Shown: one piece after another, positions 14,401 through 28,017 of the stretch
How the letters are laid out: every line of letters begins with the position of its first letter
Numbering within the stretch: the stretch's first letter is position 1
Source of the DNA: Gadus chalcogrammus
Lineage: Eukaryota; Chordata; Actinopteri; Gadiformes; Gadidae
Length of the DNA: 64,000 nt
Assembly (NCBI RefSeq): GCF_026213295.1
Contig: NC_079412.1
Span: 18,662,284 to 18,726,283, forward strand
Direction: 5' to 3'
Made by a program: the position numbers and the translations under genes
Notes under the pieces: model-generated
The model's input: only the letters and a program-made list of their open reading frames with translations
The model's database searches: none
Told to the model about the DNA's origin: nothing

Positions 14401-17032
14401 GCATTTAAAGATTTTGACACTAATCAAAATATATAATTTATTTATAATGCAACCAATATTTCTGTGGTTGTGATCATCAGATTTTATGTAGTTCTTATAG
14501 TCCTGATATATAATTTCTACAATGGGAACTTGACGCAATAGAGTCATCTGGGTCTGTGTAAAGTCTTGGTTGTATATGTGTACAGCTGTATCAGTGCCAT
14601 GGGTGGTCTTCGCAGGGTAATTGCAGATATCAAATGTACTTGTACACGGTAATTGAACGAGGAAGTCCTGAGCAGTCTGAGAGATAATTGTTATTTTTTT
14701 AATGGCTTCCTTTCACTTCTGCGGTAAACAAAAGTGTTGTTGTCGCCGTGGTAATTCATTACTCATGTCAATTTGTTTCCAATCTAAAATCATCTTCAAC
14801 CTTTCCTTGAGATCATTTGCATGTTGAGCCAAAGTAATAATTCAGTCTATAATGAGATCATTAATCACAGTTGACAGTGCACAAATTATTGATTGCAATT
14901 TCTTAACAAATGAAGCAACACTCCGTGGTTGGAACAGAGGAAACGTACTGACAGCCAGTGACCAGGGCTATCAACTGCCCCATTCTTCTGCGGGAACACG
15001 ATTTTCCTTCATTGTCATTAAGAAAAATGACCTAATTATTTGGACGAAGGGTTGTAGGATTTAGTGGATCCACAGCCATTACAGGTGATACATTCATGTT
15101 TTGTTCAGTTTTAACATGAGACACATATTCAAATGCTTACAGAGATTCAATGACCCAGGGAACCGCTGACCCAAATACTTACCAACTCTATGATGCGTTG
15201 GTTGGGTCTGGAGTCCTGAGGAGGGCTCTAAAACAGCCATTGAGCTTTAGCCAAGTTATTTATTCATAATTATAGTTGTAGGTTCTGATTATTGTTGGTA
15301 TTGTTTATATTGGGTGTTAATCTTGCATTAATATAAATAGTGGTCTCAATATTGTATAAACACCCTTTACAGGAATCCACAGTTACAATGAGGTACATGG
15401 CTCAAATCAGGACACTATAGAGATTCTTACCAACCATACACGCCATCACTAGGTGAAGGGATGTTCCTAGAATTTGATATATATTGGAAGGATTGAATAT
15501 TTTATTGTATAATTATTACTATGGGTCCATATTCTAGATGTATGACATGATTTTATATATATATATATGTGGAGTCCTAATGCTGTGTTTTGGGATTTTG
15601 GATCTAAATCAATAAATATAGAATCGTTTCGTAAGATCCAGGAGCAATCAGTAAATTCCTGCCGAAAAGACAGTTGGGGTCCAGGAGATGACAGATGTTA
15701 CAGCATATGTCGCCTGAGAAAACGCTCATCACACTTCTCAGCCTCAGCACAATCCATGCCAGACAGACCTAGAAGAGAAAAGGCTGAGAATCGTTAGGAA
15801 ATAACACCTTATTTTAGTGTGTTTTTCACAAGACATAACAATGCTGTCACTGGCTTTAACGATAGGACTGAAAGCCTTTTATTTCAGTTGGTTGGATGTC
15901 TGTTTGATGATCATTATAGTCACCCTAATGGTTTTATTTATTCAAGGGTCCTTGCTAGGTCTGATTCTAGCTTTTATCTGAACAGATAAAACGCAGCGTG
16001 CATGAATCAATGACATGAAGAACATAAGGCCGGGAGGTAATGATACATGTTCTGGTGTAAGCCATCCCTCCCAAACCATTATAGAGTGCTCAACACGTTA
16101 AAGGTTGGGCATTAAGCATATAGCCACCAACAGACGTGAGTCAAAACGCTTTTAACTCGGGTGGGCGTTGAGATTTCGTCGGCTTTGGGACATAAAATAA
16201 AAATAAAATAAAACTGTAATTGGATGTACTACGAGAGGTTAGCGGCAAACGGGTCAAAGTGTTAATAGTTTCAACTATTGCAGTGACAAGGTGAAAACAT
16301 TGCGAACACTAAAGCTCATCGGTTGACAGGTTTGCAACTTCTAACAGGCCTCAAATGTCAGGCAAATGCTTTCACTGATGACATGCATTATGTCTCCTAT
16401 TGAGGCTTCCTCTCCCAGTGACCTGTCTGTTCAAAGGACTCCAGTGAACGATTCATTTCCGCCCGTTCCACTCTTCATTGGTGACCATTTTGTGTCATTA
16501 ATGTGGAGCACTAGACTCAATCAGTGGGAGTACAATGAAAACACTTAATTTAATACGTGAGACATCCTGAAGGCACAAGTCCCATTCCCTTAGAAACTCA
16601 ATGTAGAAACCACGAAAGAGTTTACTCTATAGAATGTGCCCTTTAATGAAATAGCTAGCAGGAGGTCATTAACACCCCTATAGTCCCATTGTGATTCATG
16701 CTGCGGTTGAGAGAAGAGTAAATCAATGTATGGAGTGAATGTGGGTGGTAAAAGCTTGTCCAACAGGGAGGCCACCAGACAGCAGTGCCCTGACCTCCTA
16801 TTATTTACCTCAACCTGCCTCAATGTGAAGGATCTTGCCTTTTTAAAAAGCATACGTTCATATATCTCAGGGCCAGAGGGACGAATCATATCTCTTCCCT
16901 TGTTGTGCGTCAGCAAAACTGAACTGTGAGCGATCCAAGAGAGCCATGGCACCGGCCCAGCAGTGTGTATCCTCGACAGGTTCCTAATTGAACAGCGGTA
17001 AGCACTGCAAGCCTCTGGCAGGCCTTCACTCT
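11475..17032. other. AT-rich non-coding stretch, nothing recognised
   Basis: About 5.5 kb of unique-looking AT-rich sequence with short, unconvincing open frames only. It probably includes intron of the receptor gene if transcription runs through here. Conserved non-coding elements could be present but cannot be called without alignment. Confidence 0.5.
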
Positions 17033-17360
17033 GGGACGGGGGGTGGAGGCAGTGACGGGGCTGGTGGAGGTAGTGGAGGTGGAGGTGTTGGTGGAGTTGG
17101 AATTTATGATTGTGGTCGTATTGGTGGAGGTGGTGCTGGTGGTTTAGGGGGTGGTGTGGAGGTGGTGGATAAGGTGGATTTGAGGGGGGGGGGGCGTGGG
17201 AGTTGATAGAGGAAGAGATGAAGGAAGTGGAGGTGGTGTGGTGGTGTGGTGGTGGAGGCGGTGGGTTTGGTGGTGGTGGACGTAGTCTTGCCCCGTTGGG
17301 TAGAGTGGTTCTGCGGGGGGTGGTGGGTCTAGTGGGTGTGCAGATGGAGGATTGGTGGGG
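17033..17360. repeat. GGT/GGA-rich low-complexity tract
   Basis: The plus strand is a degenerate run of GGTGGAGG-like triplets. It gives Gly/Val-rich frames on the plus strand and a Pro/His-rich 299-aa frame on the minus strand (16590-17489). The latter is a composition artefact. The G runs could form quadruplexes. Confidence 0.85.
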
Positions 17361-20300
17361 GAGGTGGTGCAGTGGGTACAACTTGTCTGGGCTCAGCGGG
17401 ATAGAGGGAGGGAGGGAGGAGGGAGCAACACCGGCAGAGCAGACAGACTCCCAGAGTAGCCGAGTTTTGAAAATAACCCAAACTGACAAGCAGGTGTAAA
17501 AGGGTACAAGGAATAATTAGCTCCGCACCACCATTACCCCTCGATGACAAAACCCTCCTGGGGTGGGGCTCTTGACCCCAGGGGGGGCAGCACGGCCTCA
17601 CAGATGCTATTTTCGCAGGTGTTATCACATGGATTTCGTAGTCTTAGGTATTATAACGCACATAGTTTACACCTTTTGGGGTTAAAATCAACCCGACACT
17701 CACACCTACTATTATAAGCACGGGACAGACGTGAACGTGCACAGGTGCAGGCAGTGCGTACTATAGGGTTTCATCGCGACGGGTGTTACTGATTTGCTGT
17801 GCGAATGCATTGTTCAAACATTTGAAGTGTCGACTAATGAGCGAGGCCAACTCTGATAGCTAAACAGATACTTTAGAGATGTCTTCTGTGATAAAGGGTG
17901 CAGCTGTATACTATTCCTGCACTGTTCGTAATGAGCATCGTTACTCCTGTGATAATGCTGTGCCAAATAAATTCATTGGATTTTTCAAAAACTGCAGTTA
18001 TTAAAAGCCAGCCATTTTTGCATTCAATCTGCATCAAAAATCTGCTTGGTGCTCACATCACACAGCAATTAAGCCTGTTTCCCATGCCCATTAGTGATGA
18101 GACCGTTTGGGTTGAGGGGGTACAGAGTGATTATAGCATTAATATACTTTTGGGAAGAAAAATCCCTTTCCCTGGAATCGGTTAGAGAATGTTTTCTCAG
18201 TTTTCTTCATTACAAACTTCTGACACCAGTCATCGTGAGAATTGTTCTTCAGTGAAAGCATAGGAAGACTGAGCTCTACCTGTGTTGGGTTTCAGCCAAC
18301 GAGCGCTGTCCAAGAAAAGAAATCAACAAGCTTGTGATCTTTGTGGTTGACCTTGCACATCTTCTGAGGTCACTGTCGATTGATCCGTTTTTGATGTTAG
18401 ATCATAAATCAACACATGCTCATATGAATGGAAAAGACGAAGGGTGTAAAAAGCAGCATTTCTGTTTCCTTACTTTAGGAGATATTATTTTGTCAAGAAA
18501 CTATCATTCTTTTTTGCCTCTGTGAGATATTCATGAAGTCGGAAAAAGATGTGTGGTTCGACTAACCATGTAAACACAACAGTAGCTTTCTGGGGCTATG
18601 TCTTCGGCTTTCAGTCAAGAGCAGCAGACATGTGTACCCTTCAAAATAAAAGCCCCCTAATCTCAGAAGAAACACACTTTTAGATAAGTGTTCCAGAATA
18701 GAGAGGTCCCGCCACTCCACCGAATGAATATGTTTTCCTAGCAGCCCATAACACTTGGCTTTGTAAATTGTGTTTCCGTAACACTATATTAATTTTGTTT
18801 TGAGTAGCTGCACCATTGTGTCTCTGAGAGTAGGTCAGAGGGGAGGGGGAGGGGGAGGGGGGCGGGTGGCCTGCTGTTGAATTTAATATCTTGTCTCAAA
18901 AGCAAATAGAAAAAAGCTTATGTATCGGAGGGAGTTATCGTACCCAGGTGTCAGACTATCTCCGGGCGCCCGCAGAGGGAGAATCTCCCCAACAGACATG
19001 GTGATAAGCTTTGCCTGTCCGCTTTTTGACAGAGAGTTGAAATTGTGTGATCTTCCCAGCGAGGGGAAAACCCTTCAGGTGAAACATGCAACACGGGTCG
19101 ACTTAGTGAGGCTCCTCAAGCAGATAGAGAAGCAGGGGAGGGGCGATAGTGTCGCAATACATGACAAGCAACAGTATTAGAGAAATAGTGTACATTTAAA
19201 GCCACACATCATGGCATACCAGATATACTGCATTCTGGATGTCGTAGAACGCGTCTCTTCTACAACGGAGAGATTCACACGAATGCCTCCATCTCTCATC
19301 TCTTATCACGGCACGCTTGAGTCCGAGGGTGTTAGGGTTTGAGAGACTGAATGACTTTGGCGTCCAGGTGCAGTCTTACTTAGTGTCAGAAAGGATTGAT
19401 CACTGCAAGATGGCAACGGTGCTGAGACACAGAGTCCTGGGTAGGAGATCCGATAGAGACGATTCATCAAGGCTTCATCATAGCGCAAACACAGCTGGCG
19501 TTCTTAGCACAGATTATGAGGATGTTCTCATGTACCAGCGCTCGGGGAGTGGACAGTGACACTGTGAGGAGGATGCCAACGGACCATGCACCATGGACAA
19601 TGTGCCCTGGTGCACAAAAAAAAAAAAGTAGAAACATAATTACTGTGCTGAGCGACACCTGTGTGTGTCTTTCGATGACAGCTCTGTGAAAAATATCTGT
19701 TGGTGATCAGAGGTCATGTATGAGTTTCGACAGATGCAGAACAATAAGTAGGTAAATACCTTGTCATTCGACAATGGGAAAAATTCTTTCCTTATTTTAT
19801 ATTTGTTATCTCCTAATGGAATGAAATCATAAAGTGGTTGGCTAAAGGGAAGTGATTTATGCAGTATTAAATATTGTTTTCTATTAACGTGTCGGCAAAC
19901 TACTTTTGCACATGTTTTCTTAGTAACGAGTTTGCAAGTATTGTCTGGACTCTAGATCATCAGAGATCATGAGATGAACTTGTGATTAATGCAGGTGGTA
20001 TTAATTAATCATGATTCTCCAGGAGTCCCTTGGGGGGAGATGAGGTAGAGCCGTCGGTGGGAAGAGGCTTCCAGGAATGTGTGGAAAGAACTCAGGGGTG
20101 TTCTTTTTATCTATGTCCTTTGATGTAGAGGCACAAGACAGCCCCCCCTTGATCTCCATCTTCACCCATTATGCACTCGAGCACCCCTCACGAAACATAG
20201 CTACACACCTTGTTTCCCTCTTGACTCTACTCTTTAGAAACGTCCTTGTGTCACAATTCTGGAAGTACTGGAACTCTGATATTGATCCTATGTTTTGATT

Positions 20301-23035
20301 GTTCTCAACCTCAAGTAGCTTCGGATAAATTTGTAAATGTAGAGAAAGGTCAAGAAGACAACACACAGTAGCAGAAAGGGTGTGTGAGCATGTGTGTGTG
20401 TGTGTGCGTGTGTGAGCATGTGCGTGTATCATGAGTCAAACATTCATCAATGCCACATAACAAAGAGCGTACATATAGTTAGGCCCTCCTGGGAAAGACC
20501 AGCATGAGCCCTTCTGCAACAGTCACTGACAGAGAACGTGGCTGGCACCTTTGATGCCTCACTCTCTCAAACGCTGGGTCCCTTTCAGATGAATGAGGCA
20601 TCGGATGTCCACTAGTGTGCCTTTCTTCGAGCCTGCAGCTCTTCATTCATCATCTCCTCTGTAATTGATCTCAAGTTATATGAAATCAGCAGCAATGTAC
20701 AGAATACAGGTGTTTTATTATGGATTGATAGGCACTCCCCACAATGCATGACATTTGACAAGTTCTTACTGACTTCATAACTTGCAGCGCAACGGCTGTC
20801 CTGGGCTGTTTTGGAGGCATTTTTATCTCACATTTTGCATTCAGTGCTGTGAATAAAATTCACAATAAGCCACTTATTTTCGCATTCAGTGCCAGAGAAG
20901 CCTTCTGTGGGAGCTGTTGGTGAGGTAACTAGCAGAGCTGCTTTGTGGGGACTCTGGTGAATATTTAAAGGCTGCCTCTCTTTCCTCCTGCTGTAACGTG
21001 TCTGCTGTCAATATGTGGCCAGCTTACCAACCCTAATGAATCATTTGAATGTGAAGCGGCCTAGTTTTCTGGAGGGCCCTGTGAGTGATTCCCGGATGGA
21101 TTCAGTCCCCTACCACCCACTGTGCAGCTCTGTTATTTTGAGAGGCGCTTTCTTCTTTCATATTGGCTCATGGGTGCATCTCTTATCTCTTATGGGTGGT
21201 ATTCCATATAAAGTGATGGAAGCTACACATCCTGACCATGGAAATACCTCCTCATGAGACATTTTGTGAGAACGACAGCTGTGACACCACAAGTGCCGAC
21301 TCATTCATAAAAATGCTCTGAAACTTTAAGGCTTGGGAGTGTTATAGGAGATCTGCTTTGGGCGACATACTTCCATGATATCATATGTTTGAGATTGTTT
21401 GTTGCTCTGATGACATCTATGTCGCATGCTGTGGAATATTGTTCAGGCAAACACATAATACTTTAGCATCTGTGTTATGCGCATCTCACCAAGGTGAGGT
21501 GTCTATGAACGGGAACATCTGGCAAAGAGCTTTTTCCGCACAAAATGCATTGTGATTCTGTCCTTTATGATCCATGCATAGGTATAATTGTCTGTATGTC
21601 ACTAGAATTTAAAACACCTTCATGTAGCAAAGCATCTGTTTGATGTCAACAGCAACGTACAATTGCTCTTTCGCAGTTTATCAGGAAATTTAGTAATAAT
21701 AACTTGGAACAAATCCCATTGCATGTAATTGAAGTGTAATTTACAGTTAATAAACAGCCAAGTCCTGTTTTTGGCCTAAAGCCATGTTTTGCTTTAATAT
21801 AACGAATGAATAATGAAAATTTACCAATACATCAAAACCAATTGAATATGACAAGTATTACGCGTCTCAAATAGACAGCTACAACAAATTGATGATGATG
21901 AATGACAAAAGGTCAGCCAAACGTGAGGTGTTTTCTTTGCATTTCATTAAGGCTTGATTTGCTCATTTGATTATAATCACTTTCTGTTTGGCCATTAGTT
22001 ACCTCTTCTGGTTCCCAGACAAGAAAATAACCCTAGTTAGATAGGTGTTTATGGTTTATACACATTGTTGTATGTGCAATACCTCAGCAGCAATGTGCTT
22101 CTAGGGACTTCTATGTATGTATGTATGCTTCGATGTATTCAATTAATCGCTCCGAAGTTTGTGTTTTTCTAACCTCTCTGGGGCCTTCTCTCTTTTTAAA
22201 TCAGGTTCCTTTTTGACAAATACCGTAAGCTCTCCTGGTAAAGGTCTCTGCAGGACCCAGAACCCAAACTTCGTGGCACTGTTGTTCTTATTGTAATAGT
22301 TTGAATGTGATGACCTCACTAGACGAGAAAGATTCAAGGTGATACACACTCTTCCTCGATATAGCAAACAACAAATATAAAATAAAAACAAGGTTGAATG
22401 GGTAACATTTTGCCAGCTTTCTCCTTCACCCTTGCACCCATTTATAACCGGCACAGTAATGGTGTACTTGAGGACCTTTCAATACTCCCCTTCCCCTGAT
22501 TCCAACTAAAACCATGCCCGCCCTAATTGTCCAACGAGACGCTTTCACTTTGCAAACGGAGTAACTATGCAAACGTTGCCTCATAAGTAATCATTAGCGG
22601 TGTCTATCGCCACTTTTGGAATCAGGGTAATTATATTAATGATGGAGCAACATGATTAACTCACGATTAACATCAAGACAGTGCACAGCTTTTTTTGGAT
22701 GTCTTGAGAGCGGGGACTGGTCGGGAGGAGTGTATGCTCCAGCCAGTGGTCTACCATACAGTCGGACAGGCTCATTCCCCCAGCTGTTTATCCAACCAGT
22801 CCGCGCAGACCCCGGCCGCCCACTTCACAGTGGCTGAGGACACGCCACAGAGGACTGGTCAAGGGCCAAGGTCTCTCCCAGCGTAGCACTGCACAATGTG
22901 CAGAATAGCATGTGGGACTTGTTTAGCACACTCTGCAAGCAAGCACAATGGGCCTTATTGATTCCTCCCCGCCCAGAAGGAGTTAACCCAATTGGAGGCA
23001 GCTGTGTGAGGGCAGTGCTGTGGACGCCTGTTGTC
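17361..23035. other. AT-rich non-coding stretch, nothing recognised
   Basis: About 5.7 kb with no recognisable exon or transposon. Minor items are a poly-A run at 19616-19627, a G-rich patch at 18840-18865 and a short TG run near 20391-20425. Confidence 0.5.
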
Positions 23036-23580
23036 CTACGAGCAGAGGTGTAGTGTAGCTTATTATGGGTATACTTTGATGTGTAGTGGTGTAGTGAAGT
23101 GTAGTTCATAGTGGGTATACTTTGATATGCAGTGGTGTAGTGCAGTTTATAGTAGTTGGCATACTTTGATGTGGAGTGGTATAGTGAAATATAGTTTATA
23201 GTAGTGGGTATACTTTGATATGCAGTGGTGTAGCGTAGTTTATAGTAGGTATACTTTGATGTGTAGTGGTGTAGTGAAATGTAGTTTGTACCGGTGGGTA
23301 TACTTTGATGTGCAGAGTTGTAGTGTAGATTATAGTAGGTTTACTTTGATGGGAAGTGGTGTAGTGTTTTATAGTAGTGGGTATACTGTGATGTGGAGTG
23401 GTGTCATGTACTGGAGTTTATAGTAGGTATACTTTGATGTGCAGTGGTGTACTGTTGTTTATAGTAGGTATACTTCGATGTGCAGGGGTGTAGTGCAGTT
23501 TATAAGAGTGGGTATACTTTGATCTGCAGTGGAGTAATGTACTGTGTAGTGTACTGTAGGTCACAGTAGTGGGTAGACTT
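23036..23580. repeat. Minisatellite with a unit of about 48 bp, about 11 units
   Basis: Diverged units contain GGTATACTTTGATGTGCAG followed by TGGTGTAGTG and a TTTATAGTAG segment. Twelve recognisable copies of the ACTTTGATG core occur at spacings of about 40-58 bases. Variation between units suggests an older array. Confidence 0.9.
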
Positions 23581-26118
23581 TAATGACCTGTAAATCCTAT
23601 TGAGGTATGCAAAAACTGTCACTAATTATTTCTACAAAATTGATCTAAATTAAATAGTATAATAAAAACCATTGATTATTTTTTTTTCCTGAACAAAGAT
23701 CTACTTTTACACTTGTGGGGATATAGCTGTCCATATAAGAACCCGCATGGCTGAGCCTACATACGATGCCAGATTGACAACTTCACTGCTGACCTTTCCC
23801 TCTGCTCTGCTCACAATCACCGCCACTCCCAACCCCGCCTCGCGACACACTCCCATTATGCAATTCCCCGTTTCCCCCTCAGGTTTGTCCACATTTGTTC
23901 AGTTTGCTGACACATCTCTCGACCCGGTATGTGCCAAAACAGATTTTTGAGTAGAAGTTCTCCCACATCACTATACTGTTACATATTCTTGCACAGTTCT
24001 AATCAGGCATATGGAAATCCCGGAGCTTCATAGTAGGTGTATGGCGGGAATTCAGACCACACCCGTACAATCTACAAAATAGTCTTTCTAAAACGTATTT
24101 CCAAGACATTCAGCAGGTGTGTAGTAGATACGTCCCTCTGTGATGTAATTTTATTATTTTAGTTTCCCATGAATTTAATGAAGACACGTTCAGATTGGTT
24201 CTGTTTTTGTCTCCTTTTGTATCACAACATGGACCAACATGTAACCCGTTCACATTGTTTCCTGTGCCTTAACGAGCACATCCCTGGTGCTGGAATGCAG
24301 GGTGTGGCGGGGGGACTATGCTCAGGGAACATGCTTCCCATCTGGAGGTGCAGCGACCTGTCTCTGCCTCGACAATGGCTGCAGGGAATAAGCTCTGAGC
24401 TCAGCGGTGGCCGATCGATGGGACGTTGATGTTGGCCACGTCAGAGGCATCAATGCTGCCGAGACAAAGGAGAAGCCAGCCGAGGAGCTCATGCCTACAG
24501 CTGTGTGGGCTCCTGTCTGAATAAGTGTAAGGGGAACAAACTAAAGAAGTAGGGATAGCAAGGGGAGGATAGTGTGCTGAAAAGCAAGCAAACCCGCAAA
24601 TGTTTTAAGGACAACTGGGGACCTGCAGTGAGTGAAAGTTGCAGCCCTGTGGATCTGTTACACAAATTATGAGGCAGCACTAAAAGATTAACCATTTTTC
24701 CATTTAACTGACAAGATGTTTACAATTGCGTTCCCCTGGAGATTTGTGTCCGTCACAAGCGATAAAATACTACTCTTCTTAATCTTTAAAGCTTGTCCCT
24801 TAGACCATTCCTGGTAAAAAGTCGGGGTGGATGAACATTTTATAGGACAGCTAGGAATATTTGGTAATGTAGATAAATGTTAAGGAACATGCAGTCAAAT
24901 TCTAATCCATTGAATTGTGTCATTATAAATCCTAACTAGAACATTTTGATAAAAGGATCTTGTATATTAAGATATTCCTTGATTTACAATTAGATGGATA
25001 AAGAAAGTGACGTGCTCCTTCAAATCACTCTTCCCTAACAGTGTGTAAAAGTGTATGAAAGTAACATCAATCATTCAATAACTGTCAAAAACTGAACCCA
25101 TGCTAGTGGTATCGAGTAGGCTAGTACTAGAACAAAGCTGGTTTATTATGGGTCTATATAATTATGTATGAGATATAGATGGGCCTCTTTTAAGGCCTAT
25201 ATTTCACTTAACACAATTGGTAAAATCAATAGATTCTATAATGGTAAAGCTAGTTTGCCAATTCACATCTCCACTAAATTATAATGTGAAGATGCCTTGT
25301 ATAGCATACTGTCACTTTGAAATGAGCTCTTACACAATAATGGTAAATCATCATCCAGAATAGAGTGTAGTTAAATCGAGGAAGTTCTTTATTTCCTTCT
25401 CAGTGATGTCAGCGCCATTAAAAAATAGATTATTACAGAGCTTTTCTGGCACATTAATAACAGGTTTGTGTGCAAGAGCGGGGAAAGTGTTGAATGTAAG
25501 AAAGGTGTGTACTTAGTGTTTTTTTCCCTTTTTTTTGAAGAAAATAAACAATACACAACACCGTATAATTCTTATCAAGATATGAGACAATCTGTCAAAT
25601 TGCTTTGCTAAAAATGTATCTAGTCCGAAGCAGACAGATTGTTTGGCAGCAGGTGTCGCAGCAAACATGAGCAATCCAATAGACGCAGAAGGATAGGTCC
25701 TGCCAAGGAACGGCAGCAGTGACCACACCTGGAGAACTATAGCAGGCAGTAGAGATGGAGTGTTGCGCTTAACGACAACAGGGTCTCTATTGACTATAGA
25801 AAATAATGGCTACACGTGTCAGCAAATCTGCTCCTGGTCGACATGCGCACAAAAACACCAACCACAACAATCTCACCGGCATGACAATGATAGTATGAGA
25901 ATGATATTAATGACAATACAAAGAGGATAGTAGGAATAATACTAATAATGATAATGATATCAATGCAACAAAATGAAATAATAACATTAGTAATACAAGC
26001 TCAGGTATGAATAACATCCATGATACAAATTCCACTAATCCTGCTACACTACAACATTTATCATTAACAACAACCACCCCATCAACAAAACCCTGATCCT
26101 GACAACATGCTGCCTCCC
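23581..26118. other. Intron sequence upstream of the receptor exon, nothing else recognised
   Basis: AT-rich sequence leading to the exon, with ATA/ATG-rich simple sequence near 25890-26010. No second receptor exon was found here. Confidence 0.5.
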
Positions 26119-26120
26119 GG

Positions 26121-26500
<380 letters not shown>

Positions 26501-26627
26501 TGAAGGGGTCGGTGTTTGTACGGTGTGGGTTGGTATGTGATGGTTTCGGATTAACCATGACGGGATGTCCCCTGATGGGACACTCTTGAATGATGCAGGG
26601 GTGGTGATGCGGTCAAGGTTTTACATC

Positions 26628-26905
26628 ATTTAGGGCATTTAGCAGACGCTCTATCCAAAGCGACTTACAATAAGTACATTTGTCAGGAGAGAGAACAACC
26701 ATATATAGCTGTCGGTACAATGAAGATATTCATAATGCAATTGCCAAGCACTTACTTAGCCAGGTTAACCCATTCCTGTAATCAACAAAGAAAGCTAGGA
26801 TAAAATGCCATACTATCTTTAAGTGTCAGAACATTCCAACACACAATAAGTGTGTAAGTGTTTTTAGGATATTAAGGGAGGAGAAGGGGTGGTGGGGGGT
26901 AAGGG
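26628..26905 (-). repeat. Dispersed fish repeat with TTTAGCAGACGCT core
   Basis: It contains CATTTAGCAGACGCT followed by ATCCAAAGCGACTTACA, a motif seen in thousands of copies in fish genomes. A related copy in the opposite sense lies at 40340-40381. I recognise the motif but cannot assign it firmly to a SINE or a DNA-transposon family. The extent is approximate; the tail runs into the LTR at 26919. Confidence 0.65.
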
Positions 26906-26918
26906 AGGTAGCTATGCA

Positions 26919-27382
26919 TGTCACGCCTGCTGCTAAGGTTGAGGACCCAAAATGCATGACACAAAGAGTATTTTCCAAACAACAGGTTTTATTCACTCAA
27001 AGCTCTGGAAACATGAAATAGAGGCACAAGGTGCACGCGACAACAGAAACAATGATCGAGCAAGGAACTGCACCAAGGCAACGACTTAAATACACATGAC
27101 TAACAAGACACAGGTGGGCAGGGAACAAGGTAGAACATTGGACAAAACAACAATCAACCTCAAACTAATAACTAGACTCAGGTGGGCAGGGAACAAGGTA
27201 ATGATGAGGATAGTAGGCGGGACTCAGGTGAGGCGAGGAGACACAGAATCACAAGACAAGGGTAACCAAACTGAAGCACATGGAAGACTACAAACAAACA
27301 CAGGAAGTTCAAGCCCAGGAGATACAACTGAAAAACCAACATAAAAGTCCAACACAAGAAACACAAACCCAGGACCCCGACA
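26919..27382 (-). repeat. LTR of a minus-strand Ty3/gypsy-type element
   Basis: Read on the minus strand this 464-bp block starts TGTCGGGGTCC and ends GCGTGACA, the TG...CA ends of an LTR. It has a TATTTAAG TATA-like box (27085-27092) and an AATAAA signal (26988-26993) in the correct order. Immediately upstream on the same strand (27383-27399) is the purine-rich tract AGAGAGGGGGTAC, as expected for the polypurine tract before a 3' LTR. The partner 5' LTR was not found. Confidence 0.7.
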
Positions 27383-28015
27383 GTACCCCCTCTCTATGGG
27401 ATGGCTTCCAGACGTCCCTAAACAAAATAAGTCAAAACAGGGGGGGGGGGGATGACGGGATGACGGATGGACCGACTGGACTGCTCGGGAGGACGGCCTG
27501 GATGCCGGTTGGACTCCTGAGGTGGACGGAGGGGATGCTGGCTGAACTGCTTAGGAGGGCGGCCTGGACAACGCCGGAACCAGCATGGCAAATCAGGAGG
27601 GCGGACCCGCAACTGACCAATAGGTAAAGAAACCACCTGAGGTCCGCACGATGGTTGGGCAAACCTGGGTGTGTGCTTGGGGTCGCTGGACTCAGGAGGT
27701 GAACCGGACTTGGTAACGGGGAATGCGGCGGTGGGCTTGACACTGCTGGGCTTGAGAGCAGGCTCGTGACCCGGAAGCGTTAATTTGGGACTCGGGACTG
27801 GACTCCGGGGCTGGGACCCGGTCTGCTTCAGGGGACACAAGGAAACGAGGGAATTCCAGGACTGGGAACCGGACTGCTTCAGGGAAAATGGGGGACTTGG
27901 GGGACTCCGGGGCTGGGACCCGGACTGGTTCAGGGGAAACAGGGAACTTGGGGAACTCCGGGACTGGGACCCGGACTTCTTCAGGGGAAACGGGGAACTT
28001 GACTCTGGTGCAGGG
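27383..28015 (-). mobile_element. 3' internal fragment of the minus-strand LTR element, with 60-bp repeats
   Basis: Sequence internal to the minus-strand LTR. It holds a Ser/Pro-rich minus-strand frame (stop near 27418) with four to five copies of a 20-21 residue unit ([13 protein letters not shown]), from a DNA tandem repeat of about 60-63 bp at 27790-28000, and GRPPEQ-type repeats closer to the LTR. No enzyme domain is visible and I do not recognise a function. It stops abruptly at about 28015, where a plus-strand gypsy fragment begins. A run of ten G lies at 27441-27450. Confidence 0.55.
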
Positions 28016-28017
28016 GT

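Noticed and set aside
16590..17489. 299-aa Pro/His-rich minus-strand open frame
   Set aside because: Its centre is the translation of the GGT/GGA-rich tract. The ends have no recognisable motif or conserved start.
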